Assembly: GCA_030770545.1 (NCBI GenBank) | Contig: CM061109.1 | Span: forward strand, 13,872,001 to 13,936,000 | Reading direction: 5' to 3' | From: Macropodus opercularis | Lineage: Eukaryota; Chordata; Actinopteri; Anabantiformes; Osphronemidae | DNA: 64,000 nucleotides | Part shown: piece after piece, positions 12,701-25,700 of the stretch | Layout: the number at the start of each line of letters is the position of its first letter | How positions within the stretch are numbered: the first letter of the stretch is position 1 | Notes under the pieces: generated by a model | Seen by the model: only the letters and a program-made list of their open reading frames with translations | Told to the model about the DNA's origin: nothing | Database searches by the model: none | Made by a program: the position numbers and the translations under genes

Positions 12701-15700
12701 ATCATGCATCCTGATGAAAGCCATTCATGTGGAGCTGTCATGCGTGTTTGGATCTGATATGTAAGATACAATGATTTCCTCTCTGTGTCATTTCCCTTCC
12801 AAATTAAGTTATAAAACACGGCTAAATCCCAGGACGCTACGTAGGAGCTGTGTCGGTGAAATATTCAAATGTGTTATAGTATCATGGACACATTTTAATG
12901 TGACAGGCAGAGATAGAGAGATTACAGTGCATTGCTTAATGTCTTCTGCTTTCTATCATGTCGATTGTTTGCATGAGATGAGAGAACAACCCACCCCCTG
13001 ATAAATGTCCCATTGTTAAAAAACACAGTGAGAGAGGGAGAGCGAGCTGTCAAAGCCTTGTCTAGACCTAGATTTTGTCTGTGGACACACTGCCATCTAG
13101 TGGTTACTGGTGGAGTCAGTATAACGCCTCCTACTAAACAATGCTGGGCTCCTTAGCTGGGTGTAATGCTTTCAGTGCATCAGTGCTGTTTCATAACTCT
13201 CTTCCCTTTGATTCCTCTCTAAGCAAACACCAGCCCGCTTCATACAACGGTTCGGTTCGCTTGACTTGCTGACGACCACTGAGGAATACTCCACTGTCAC
13301 TCAACCCTCACTATCAAACCTGGAACCAAAGGGGAATTACATCTGTGAGTGGGTGTTTATATGTGAGTAACAGCTTGTTCTAGATTGTGAACTATTACGA
13401 CCCCACCACCCCCACTACCGCTGCACAACGCTGTATTGTTTAGCAACATGGTGAAAGAGGGAAACTATCCCATGCTGGCACCTATTTAGAAGTCATCCAT
13501 GGTCGGTTTTTCCAACCTCATATGCAAGACTAATATTTTCATTGGGAATGTTGCAAATTCTTGTGAATGCACCATGAGTGAAAAGACTTAAAATTATGAA
13601 TAGACAAAAGAGTGACTGTCCAACTGAAGAGATTTATCAGTGAGGCAGTTTATTTTAGGTGGGGGAAAAAAATCCACGTTTTATAGGTTTGAAGACATAA
13701 CGATCCGCTAGTGGTTCACCTCAAAGGAGCAGTGTCCAGCAGGCGTAGAGCTCAAAGTAAAACCAAAAACGACAGATCACATTCAAATCTAAGACATAAG
13801 TGAAGTGCAGGTTACTATACGCCCCCTCACATCTGCGACAGATGCACACATCCCTTCTAGATTTCTCTGCCTGGGGTTTTATATCAATACTCAGAGAAAA
13901 CAAAGTCTGCTAATGGAATGGAATAATTAACATGCTTACATTGCAAATCAACTTGCTCCAGTTGTGTCAAAAGCGACAGACGCTGATTGAAATTAATACA
14001 CTGCCTTCTTTCAAGCCTGTTAGTCAAACAGTGTCCTGCCGTAGCTGACCTGGTAAAATGAACAAAGGGGGCCAATAAACAAGATAAATTGTTAAAATTG
14101 ATTTTTTTTTCTTCGCTACTTGAAGAATAGTGATTGCATTTATTAACTTGGCCCATGATGAAAGGTGGTTAATCAACCGCTTCATGAGTATTGACTCTGG
14201 CAGTACTTCAGACTCTGCTGTCTGTTACAATGATGTCATTGTGCTAGTTTGCTCCCAGAGATAGACATTGTGCTTTTTGTTTATGGTTGCTGCTGATTTG
14301 CCCCTAGCAGTTTTTTTTTTATAATTACTATCGCTTAAGAAAATATGATTTATATAAATGTCAGCGATATAAAACTGTACACAGCAACCAGCAATAATAT
14401 CAGCTGTGGTGGAGTTGGAAGTCGTTACATGGGAGGTCTTTTCCAAATTCAATTGTCACTAGCAAAACATGCACATATAGAAATATAACTAATGTTCGGC
14501 CTCTAATAGAGACGTTGGAGTCTATCTTTCATCTTTGTGTGATAATCCTGTCTTTTGTTTGTTAACGTTCCCAACAGACGCTGTTTGCCTGCCCTGATCC
14601 TAGCGGCCTCTCATCAAAGACCTGAACCCGTCCACCTGCTCCTTTAATGAGCATCAAAGATACTGAGTTGTTTGAACGCCACGCATCATCGTTCTAGTAT
14701 GCAGGCTGAAACTTAAACCTAGCGCCTTTTCTTTCAAGACGCCTTTTGTTGTATCATGTGACAAAAAAACCCCACATTTTTTGCAGGGCTTGGAGAAAAG
14801 ACACACAAATCTAGCTGTCTAGAAAAATGACTAATAAGGTGGAACATGAAGCATTTGTGCACCTTGCAAGTCGTCAAAATACTGCATGGTATTTGTTATG
14901 TACTGTGTACTTGTGTTTTATTGGCCCGTGAGGCAGTTTACTTACCTGAGGGTGGATTCATGTCCATAAACACATGTTTTCAAGGGAAGATACATACTAA
15001 ATACACGCGTGACCTTCAGATGAAACTATCCGGACAATCGTGCTTTCTAGAGATAGCTTTTTAGTCTGACATCGCAACTGGCAGAGGCTCCTCTCACTCA
15101 GTGAAAGAGCGGCGTCGGAGGGATACACATCCCACAGACTGCAGGAGATACCAGGACCGCACACAGACACCGTGCTTCCTCCACTGCGCTCTATAAACCC
15201 CCCACCACCACCACACATGGCTGTAATAAGCGCACAAATGAGGCTCTTATAGTGTTTGTTAAAGGTACGCAGACATCCGTGTTTAAATATTTTAAGAGTA
15301 GCAGGGGATTTCTCACCCGGAGCTACATCGTTTGTCTGAGACCACCAGGGAAATGAGCGCACATCCATCTTATCATTAGAGAGATGTGACATGATTTGTA
15401 TGACACATAACCATATTTACATTCAACTGTAACAGGCCAGTGCTCTCACTGCTGTGGTCTGCCTACTCTCACTGAACAGATGGTTGAATTTCTATGGATG
15501 ACATATGGATTTGTGTCTGATGGGAAACGTCTAAGTTGACTTTGTGATGGCCCATCATTGCTGTTCAGGATGCACTCATTTGAGCATATTTGCATTTCGG
15601 TGGTGAGGCATGGGTCAAACTACCTGGTGTAATGCGTAATAGCCCTGAGGCAACATGGCAGCTGAAGCCAAGTCTAATGATGGTGTTTAAGTGTGTGCTC

Positions 15701-16394
15701 ACTCCCACTCTGCATACAGTTTAAGAGCAACACCTATAAAACTTCATTATGCTGCTGCCTTAATGGGGCTCGGGGAAGTACTCCACCAGTTGACAAAAAC
15801 AGGAGTGTCTTGTAAACCCTCAAGGGGAAATTTCTAATTAAATGCTCACTCTTTAGCTTCAATAAATAGAAAGGATTTCTATTTTTCCTAAATGTCATAC
15901 GTTCTCCATACCTGAGGCTGTGAAATGATGCCAGAAGTTGGGAGTCCATGTTGAGGAATTTAGCCAGGATGGGTTTTATGGTTTTCCATGTAGAATTGTT
16001 TTTCCAAGCTACTGTTAAACTGGGAGGTGAGAGCTAAATGGGAAAGGGCTTCCCTGGGTTGTTGGCAAGCTTCAGTGGGCTTGATGCAGAAAGCCTGTGT
16101 ACTTTACGTTACAGCAGCAAAAGGCACCAGGTCTAACCCCTCTGCATAGACTAGAGTAAGTAGGTCTGTATCCAGCTGTTTGGGGGTTATGCGCAATGAA
16201 TAAACAGATGGAAATAAGGAGAGAATAAAGCAGCTAAATGCATGAATGACTACTAAACATAAAGCCATCTGAGAACAGAGAGCTTGTGTTTGTTGTATTA
16301 CCTCATCATTTCATACCTCATTATTCATCGTCCTCCTTGAAGAGCGCCGTGCCAGGCTGGGAGCCAGTCTACCTGCGTCTGTCACTCACCGTGA
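9741..16394. other. Intergenic spacer between divergent promoters
   Basis: About 6.6 kb with no supported gene. It contains a perfect CTCF core motif at 13090-13103. Other open frames (such as 14997-15392, minus) are unremarkable. Confidence 0.7.
13090..13103 (-). promoter_or_regulatory. CTCF-binding motif
   Basis: The minus strand reads CCACTAGATGGCAG, a perfect match to the vertebrate CTCF core CCACYAGRKGGCAS. It lies between the leftward CpG promoter (about 9.1-9.4 kb) and the anos1 promoter (16.4 kb), a plausible place for an insulator. Occupancy is not known. Confidence 0.5.
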
Positions 16395-16530
16395 GATCCG
16401 CCAATCGCGGCGCCCGTGCGTCCCTGGCTCCTCCCCGGCGTATAATTGAAGTTTCTTTAGTTTCTCCGGTGGAGGCTGCGCGCAGTGTTGTCCGAGCCGT
16501 GGAGGGATTAAAAACGCACCAGCGGGGACC
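16395..16530 (+). promoter_or_regulatory. anos1: Putative anos1 core promoter and 5' UTR
   Basis: The sequence is CpG-rich. A CCAAT box lies at 16401-16405, a C-rich GC-box-like stretch near 16430, and a TATA-like TATAATTG at 16441-16448. That spacing would put transcription start near 16470 and give a 5' UTR of about 60 nt. The ATG at 16531 has A at -3, a favourable Kozak context. The start site itself is inferred; only the motifs are seen. Confidence 0.5.
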
Positions 16531-16722
16531 ATGTTTCGCGGGAGGCTGAACGTGTGCGTGGGCCTGTGTTTGTGGATTACGGCGTTGATGAGCCCGGGGG
16601 ACGTGTCCGCGAAGAAGCAGGAGGACTCTTTCTTCACTACCAGCATTTACCGAGCGAGATGCGCCTCGAGATGCCTCAGCCTGCACATCACTCGCATCTC
16701 TGCCTTTTTCAAGCACTCCCAG
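16531..16722 (+). CDS. anos1: anos1 exon 1: signal peptide and start of cysteine-rich region
   Basis: 64 codons, ending in phase 0 at donor GTACGA. It begins with a short basic n-region, a hydrophobic core (about residues 8-20) and a likely signal peptidase site after DVSA (27/28). Then comes the family-diagnostic RARCASRCLSLHITRISAFF, nearly identical to human anosmin-1, with cysteines 44 and 48. The start was chosen because it is the first in-frame ATG giving a signal peptide of normal length. The mature N-terminus before RARC is a few residues shorter than human. Confidence 0.95.
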
Positions 16723-19700
16723 GTACGAGCATGTGGCCACGGCCACGCAGACCGCTGCCAGGAACGCGGTGGTGTCATTTTCCACCAGTGACAACGTGTG
16801 AGACGCTAATTCCCCCTATGGGTGAAACCTGCTTCTCTCAGCAGAGTAGAGGACTTTCTTAGGTTTGGTTTCCTGTCAGAAACGGTCTCTGGTTGAGGGA
16901 ATTAGCGCGTCGAAACCCACAGAGTCTCCAACAGCAAACTGAGTTACTTTTCTGGTGCCTGCTCATCTACATGTGAGAACACCCCACGTTACGCGTCCTA
17001 GCGTCCCCATCAAAGCACGCTGCGAGGGGATGCGGATCTTGTTTGAAACCACTTTAAATTAGTTGTATTCTTTGCACGATTTGGTGCGTGGTGTCAGAAA
17101 GTGTTTTTCACCCTCCACTGGAGCCACTGTTCTCTTCCAGGACTCCAGAGAAAAGCGCTGCTCACTGATCCTTCTGCCCGCTGCCTCTTTTCACCAGCTG
17201 TCTGTCTGTCTGTCTGTCTGGTCGCTGCCTTTGCATTCACTCAATTTGCATTTGCAAGGTGCATTAATGAAGCTGTATAATTGTCAGGAAACATTGCTCG
17301 TAGTGTCCAGTGAATCAACACAGTGCTTTGTATGTGTCTTTGTCACCAATTAAGTCTACTTTGGAAGCACTGAAGCATCTACAACCAATGTAGTGGTTTA
17401 CAGAGACCTGGTGCTGGGCGACACCTGGGGTGAAGGATGAATGGAATTAACTGCAATTAACATCCCGGTAGGATGGAAAACTAGTAGTGCTTTGCATCCG
17501 AAGGGCACGGATGGAAAAAGTAACGTGGCAAGTGGCGTGTTAGGAATTAGTCCAAAAGAATCCCACAGTATGTTGTTAACCCTTTGGGGCAAGTTGTAGA
17601 ACCGAATTAGTGACCAACTAACTGAGAAGCCGAGGAGCTGATGGAAGTCTCGCCTCTAATGAACTGCTAATAGTCGGTAATAAGTGAGTGCAGCGCCTCA
17701 ACCAGGGGAAAATAAGAGGGAGGTATTTGTCTAGAGAGAGGGGCATTTTTGTGGCTGGTGATAAGCGTGGTGACTTGAACCAGCCTGTGGGTCTAAGAAT
17801 AGAAGCCAATTGTTGATAATCTGCGGAGACTGTCTGATGCATTGTGTTCTCAGCAGTCTTTCATGTAAAAATGCGGGGTCTGGTCAGCTGCACAAACATA
17901 TGCCCCCCCCCCTCTCAGCCGTGCCAATAAATGCCAGCATCGCACCTCAAAGGCAGGAGGACACGCACTGAGCTACTGATGTCGTTCCACGGAGGTAGAC
18001 CTCCCTGCTGAACGCCGGCGCCCAGTCGTGCTAAATGCGATCAGCTCTAATATACTGCGGGCACAACAGTGGAGCATGCTCAGTCAGCACGGCCTACAGG
18101 TGGATCTGCTTCCCCTGCCAGATCCTGTTACAGCTCACTGCTCCACTCCAGTGATCGAGAGGACAGACCTCTTAATGCAACTCGGACATCCTACGGGGTC
18201 ATTCAGTACTCGACTTGAAAACCAAGACGTACGACACTTTCCATTTCAACTGGAATGAATAACCTGGGCTGTGTGCCTACTGGTTCTTGTATCACAGTGT
18301 CTGTTCAGTATCTAGTAATCTATACGGACCATTACTTGTTTTGGTTATGATACAATTTGTTCTCTTAACACATTTTGCAGCTGCAATTTAAACCTCTGTT
18401 TTTCATATCAACTTTAATTCAGTCGTTCTGTGAACTGGAATGACACTCGGAGAATTTAGCACTTACAGATGTTATGAACACCCATGCGTCTTCGCTTTTA
18501 TGTGTCTGAATCAGAGGACAAATCAGAGGGTTTATTTTAATTGTTGCAATTATGAATTAGTATGAAATGGAAACAAGCGTGGGGTTGCAGAGTTAGAAAA
18601 CCCACGGGTAGTTCAAGGGGTGTCAGATTTATGGCAATTCCAGATTTATTGATGGAAAAGTGTTTCCAAATACAGATTTATTGACGTTTTACTCCACTTT
18701 TGGGGAACTTGTCACCCTAGTATAATAGACAGAAAGGGGAACACCCTACCATAAATATTAGCCTCGGACACTCTAAAATATTAAGAGCGAGCTGGGAGCC
18801 CTGTGCAATAATGTACTCTGAAAGCATCAGCCTTGTAGTGGATTATTTATGTGGGGACCCGTGAAGCCAAAAACAAGGTGTGTCCATGAGACCTTGTTAT
18901 TACATTCAGACGTTCAGAGCAATAAAAGTGTAACATTTTAAATTTAGCCATTCATTTCTAATGTGCTGCACAGTAAAGTCTAAGCATGTTGCTTGAGAGA
19001 TTTGTGTTTTAAGCGAAGGGAAGAAAAAACATTGGAAAGTACTTTTTCCGTGTCCCCTTGTTTTTGCCTTTGATATTAAATAACCTGTGGTGGAATCAAA
19101 TCTCAGCCAGCGCTCGTCTGGTGTGTGGAGTTTTTCATTAGTGAAGACAGCAGATGAATAGGGGTCTATGTAGCCTGGCCTCCCGTCTCTGTAAATGCTT
19201 TTAAAGCATGACAGTCCTGTCTGTAAATCTCGGCCCCCAGTGCCGCCTGCCGTACCTCCAGCTACCTCGTTTGACAGATAGCGTTCACTGCTAAGTGGAG
19301 AACTTAACACCAGTTTCGCCTGAGGTTTCTGAAACAGCCTTTTACGTTAGCAGTGGATGTGCGCTGAACACGTTAGCTCACTTTCAGAGACCCTGTCAAA
19401 TAATTCATATGAACTTAATAATTGACGAGCAGAATGACCACAGCCCTCACACCCAGTCAAGTCGAAGCCTAAATCTTGAGGGCTTATATTTAACTGCTGT
19501 ATGTGCCCTTAAGGAGAAGTTATTCTGGTGCCTGAGGTCCCCGGAGCTGTCACGAGGACACAGAGACACCAGTCTGTCCTTTGAAGTTCTGGCTCCTGTT
19601 GACTTGGCCACAAACATACAAGGACTCTTGGACAGGCTGTGTTTTACAGGAGAAGCGGACTGTATAAAAGGGATTATAGTCACAGTGACAAATGTTTTAT

Positions 19701-22700
19701 CAGTGTAAGCTGAGGCCAGTGTAATCCAAATCACTGACTCACAGGAAACCAAAGATTTCCTTTTTCAAAAGGTGGAACGCTGGGGTTGAGTTCAGGTTCT
19801 GCATCGTTGTCTAGACAATACAACACGCCCCTGGCCACCTGCTGTGACTTCTCAGCCATAGTGTATCTCTCTGATAAAGCCCCTGTTTACATGACTCAAC
19901 CAGTGTCAGTAGCAACGCAGAGAGTTCACCTTAGCCACACGTTCACAGACCCACTGTCTGTCCTCCTCGCCTCAAGCCCAGTCACACAGGAGGATGTCTG
20001 GAAAGCATTCATTCAGTGGAGTCCTTGACAGTCCTCAGCACTGCATAATGTTCAAACTGCAGAGGAATGTCATGGTGAGTCAGAGGGATGAAGTCCTGAC
20101 CTATAATTATTCCCCCGTTGGTCCCTGACATGGTGGGGTCAGGCCTGGACAGCTGGGGCAACATCCTGCTGAGCTCCTCTGCTACATGAATGCTGTCACA
20201 CGGCAAAATTAGCTTCTCTGTGGATCTGGCGCTGTCGCCGTTGATGGATGGGCGAAGAAAGGTGTCAAAAAACAGGACTGATGATTTAGAACATGGACTA
20301 GAGTTGTGACAATCTGGGTGAATTATTCCGAAGCGTTCTCTGCGCGTGTTTTATTTACGAGACGCCGTCATAAGGGGATTTGGCGCTGGTGGAGGGGATT
20401 TTTTACAAGGTACGGAGCTTCACGGGGGTTTTAATCACGGCACAGCATGCAATTAGGAATAATTCAGTTTAATCAACATTCAGCCAAATGGAGCGACAGT
20501 GATCTGTTTCACACGAAACGCCAGAAAACCTGCTGATACGCCGTAAACTCCTTTGCCAAGTTAGGGCTCATTTCCACTTTGGTAACAAACTGAAACAATA
20601 TTTCTTAGTCTCCTTGGCGCTCAGCCTCCTATATATTTCATTCTTATCTTCGGTTTTTTGTGGAAGAGGTCCTCTGAAGACATGACCGTACAATCATGGA
20701 TTCCTTTGAAGCCATTTGGCCATTATCCCTGACACTAAAAGCACAGCACTAACCGGTACTGTATGTCAAATTAAACCCTTTAATGATAAGTTCTCTCCTA
20801 AGGTCTCATGGGAAATTTCTTCTGGATTACATTGTGGGAAAAGGCTTTGAACTTGACATTGAACTTAAGCAGACTTTTTGCCTGCAGACCCCTAAAGTTT
20901 GGCTGTAACCTATTGGTTCATTGTCTGAATAGAAAAGCAGAGAGGACATCTAGAACCGACGCTACGATCTAGGTCATAGACTAGAGAGAATTCCATTAAT
21001 GTAATTCTGAATTTTTAATCCTCATCGAGACTATTTGCATTTCATTATTTAGCAAAGGTATAAAAAAAACACGAGGCAGTGGAACAAAGAGCAGGTTGGA
21101 CTGATGAACACAGGTGATTATCAGATTCATTTGCAGTTGCCCTCACTGAGTTGAGCCGCGTAGCGTCTTGCAGCTCGTTGTTTGGGGTTTACAGTCCACA
21201 TACGTACTGTTGTGGTTCGCATGCATTCATGCTGAATGCAGAAGAGATGTCATGCATAACGTCGTGCATCTTGTAGACTTACAAGAGTTGCTGTGTGAAT
21301 GTGTGCTTACAGACATTTCCAGCTGCTCACTGGAGGCCAAAAACATGGATAATTGCAGTGAACACATCACAAGTTGTTTCTACGCAGCACATTCAGGCTT
21401 TGTGTCGTTAATCAGCTGGTCATTTATCTTTAACCTTGCACTTGCATCCAAGGACGGCTCCGTCTGCTCAGAACGACAACATAATTACGCGTCCTAATGG
21501 AATTCAGGAAATGACCACTTGCACACGCACGTTTGCCCCCATCGGTCCTTCGCTTGACAACTATCAATATTTACACAGAGCATTTATAAATACACAGCGT
21601 TATTAGGACCAAATGTTTGCCCCTCTCAAGCACCGAATGTGGCACTTCCACAGCAATTAGAGAAAATGATCAGTATGTGCAGTGCTGACTTCAGTTCCCG
21701 CCTCAGTGACCTCGGAGATGTCTGTTGAGAGATCAAACGGGTCCCCAGAAAAGCTGAGGTCACCGTACTCGGCTGACACCGGCCACAGGTTTGCTCAGGC
21801 CCCGGTGCCGCTGACCCCGCTTTCCTGCTTGGGTCACATGCCCTCAGCGCGCAAAGTTGACCCAGAGTCCGCCTTTGAGATGAGTTTACTGTGAGCGTTC
21901 TTCTTAAAATGTAACGTGTTTGAAGAAAAGAAGCTCCGTTATTATTATTTGGTGAATTCATTCTTTTAAATGCTTTGTATATACAATGACTGAGTCTCTT
22001 TTTTTCCTGCAGAATAATGGATCCTTGGTGTGGTGCCAGAATCACAAGCAGTGCTCCAAGGTAGCGTGGTTTGACTTCTTTCATGAATGAGACACATGCC
22101 ACATACATGCCTCATTATGAGTGGATAATACAACATAAAGTGCACAAGTCACGACAGGACTAGTTTTGTCCTGTCTGCCGGTATCGCTTTAAGAGGTGTT
22201 AGCGTAGCCTCCATAGACAAAACACTGAACAGCCTGAATCTGCTTTGCTCGTGCTCTCTTCAATGAGACGCTATTAAATACAGTTTAAAAAGGGTTTGGC
22301 GTTAAACGGCCGTCACTTAATGAAAGCAAAGCGCGTTTGTGTAATGTTGAGTTTCACTAGCATGCATTACAGTTTGCCTCCCTCTTTGCTTGTTTGTGTT
22401 CTGTGCCCCGTCCCAGTGAAGGCTCATACAAAGCTGGTGCTGACAGCTCGTCTGAAAGGACGGCGCTGACATATTCTATCAGACTATGTTGGAGCTGTTG
22501 ACAAGGCCCCCTGAGATGCACTGTAGACTGTAGACAGAGAACTATGGCAGTGAAATAAGAAGGACGCCGGGTCCGAGTAGAAATCTGAGTAATGCTCTCT
22601 GTAGCTGTTAGAGGCTCTCATCACATCGCACACTGTGAAGCCGGGTTTCAGGTGCTGTTGTCCAGGAGGGCTCCGAGTAGGACGGTTTCCCTGCCATGAG

Positions 22701-25700
22701 CCTGTGTGTTTTCACTTGAAAAATAAAACACAAAAGCTATGTTATGGTACATGTGATGACAGATTAGATGTAATCCTTGTGTATATTTACTTACTTTACG
22801 CAAAAATCTGCGGGACTGCGTGCAGGGTTTGGGCGAATGGCAGACTTACAAGGATGATTAATTGGAGACGCAGGGTGGTTGATTTTTGTATTTTCTTAAT
22901 GTATTGCTTACTTTGCATGGTCTTGCATTTGTTGTACAGCACATATTAATCACAATCAGAGTCTAGTAATAAACGGCCTTGCAAAACAAGTCTTTGTTTG
23001 ATTTCTACATTTCTTTTTTGAATTTCAAATTGTTTCCTTGGCCATTTGCATTCGACCGACCGGCAGCAGAGTCATTGTGCTTTGTGCTTTCTTCATCTGC
23101 AGATGTATAGGCCATTACCCCCTCCCCCCACGTCGCCTCCTTAGAAAATGTTGTGACCAAACCTGTTGATTAAACCAAGGGGCTCAGAGCTTAACATCGT
23201 GTGGTGATTCGTGATTTGACGATGCTGATGTATATAAATAGGTTGATACGTGTAAATATCTGTGATTAGTTTGTGTCTTTGAGGTTGAAGCGCAGTCTCT
23301 CGGGAAGGCAGACCTCCTTTATTTGCACCACGTGAAACCTTTCCATTGTAAAGGCCAACATCGAAGTCATTCAGCTGAGTTTTATTCTTAGAAAAGGACT
23401 TGCTGGCTGCGATAGTGAGCGCAGCATACTGCTTTGATAATCAGCCAGCGTTGCTGAAGCTCCCTAAATGCCCCAAAACTCTGTAATTGACTTCTTCTGT
23501 TAAAACATCCATGTTAGCACTTCTCTATCCTACTGGTTGGTTGTAAATAAATGAGGCTGGATTTGATGTAAGCTCTTAAAAATAATGACATTCTTGTGTT
23601 ACTCCATTTTTTAAGGGTTCTACAAATTTAATTGATTTAATTGTAGCCTGGGTTTTCGGTTTAGTTGTTCAGGATGCACGCTGGAACACAGTGCCGATGA
23701 TTTATTTGCAGCCACGAGTCAATATTTTGCTTGCAGACATTACCGCACTTCACATCCACATCAATGACTCGAGTGCACACTTCAGGGCCTGTGTGCAGTG
23801 TGTCAAAACACTGCTATTGTGGCCACTCTAACAATTGCTCCAAATGGGCCCATGCTGTACAGTGGCTCGTGTGAATAGCCCCACAGCCACTGATTAGCCT
23901 CTCCACTTCATGAACAGCTCACAGTCAAACAGTGAGACAAAGGAAGCAGCTCCCGGGGAGCGCGTCAGGGCAGAAGGTCTGTCCACCCAGAGCTCTGTTA
24001 AAGAACCGCAGAGAGAAAATGCCAGAAAGGTCGGCTTAATGATTTAGACAAAGATGCTCTGACCCCATCCATCTGTCTGCATTTTAGGAAATCAAAGCCC
24101 CCTGTTTCCATTTGCGATGAGAAAGTCATCCCAGTCATCTTGTATGCAGTGTCCGGCGTCGGCCCTGCTCTCAGTGTCCCCATTGTCATGGTAATTAACC
24201 TGCTTGCCCTCTCTCCGGAGCACAGCGAGGTGGCATTTGGAGAACCAGAGAGTCATTACCGTGCCATAACGCAGGGAGACCCCAGGAAAACGGACGGCAG
24301 ACATTTCCTATGAGCGTCCACGAATTCGTCTGTCTTACTTATTACTAAACTTTGTAAAGCTGCTCTCAAAGTTTTAAAAAGATGCGTCTGACCACGTGCA
24401 TGTGCACTGGAGAGTATGCAGATGCAGCCAAGGAGCTTCCCACGTCGGGAGCGAGGCTGATATTAGCGGGGTTTGCTTTCCTCGAGGGTGTGTGAGTTGA
24501 GCCTCCAGGCTCCAAATCAAATGCTAGAACTGACTTCAGGAAGTCAAGTGACAGTCCGCGGAGCACTTCATTACTTAAACCTCTCTCTGGGAAGAAACAG
24601 CTGAAAGGACATGTGCATTATTCCTGGATAATTTGGCCTGTGGTGAGTCAGTGGAACATGTCCATCACTTACGATGCCAGAGGAAGAAAGTATAATATTT
24701 TTACGGTAACTGTCCAGGACATTTTTGAAAATCCGTCTACTTTTTCCTCCACTGAGACTGATCACTCAGTAAATCCAGTGAGTGGTGAGCCCTGAGCTGA
24801 AAGAATAAAAGCACGGATGTAATATAAGATCTTTAACAACAGGATGTTGATTTAACCTTACATTTCCCAGCACCAGCCGTCCCGCTGCACTTTCTCTATC
24901 AGGAGTGTGTGCTTTCGAAAACAACGTTGTCTGGCTGCCGTTGAGCAGAAATGGGTCGGGCATGTCTTTCACGGGTGTCTGGCGTAGCCCAGGTGGCTCT
25001 TTTGACTTCTGTTTCCCCACCAGTCACACCTTGATCTGCCCGTACGAGCACAAGAATAAGTGTTTACTCTCTTGGATCACACGCGCCTTCGTTTTAACGT
25101 GTTGGAAGCTTCGCAGCGCTTGGCTTGAATAACAATCGCTGGAATGCTACTATGTCTCATTGAAAAGTGTCTTTCAAAGCCCTCTGCCGACTCCTCCCAG
25201 CAGCCCCCACATTTTCTCACAGCAAAATAAGAGTCAGACTTCCCCGTCAGTTGCCCTTTAGATTTTAAAGCCAAACGCACCAACTCGTTCCTCAGCATCT
25301 CATTCTTCGTACACGACTTACTCCTGAAACTCTGAGTGTGTTTTTTTTGGTGGTAGGTGGTGTATTTGGAGGTCCACTAAAAGAAGTGATAAAGTGGGTG
25401 TAGGCTGGTAGTTTATGACTGGGATTGTTAGGCGCGTCAAACTTCAAAGCGCCTTTTGGTCATGTTGAGGCCAGACATTCGTCTCACCTCTGTGTGTTAG
25501 CCACATTACCAGCACCAACACCTCAAAGCAAAAACTAGAAATCCGTCTGTCAAGTAGGCAGCGTCTGGTTTGCTTGTTCGTGTAGCTGCTAGTCTGAGAA
25601 CCAACCCTGGCCAGTCTCACTGTATTGATCGTCCTACTTCGTCTATCCCTGTGAAAGACTTCGGTGCCGGGGGGGCGATCGTGTTGAGAGACGTCTCTGT

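Noticed and set aside
16369..16794. 141-codon minus-strand frame over the anos1 promoter and exon 1
   Set aside because: It is antisense to a conserved coding exon in GC-rich DNA, where long shadow frames are expected. No similarity recognised.
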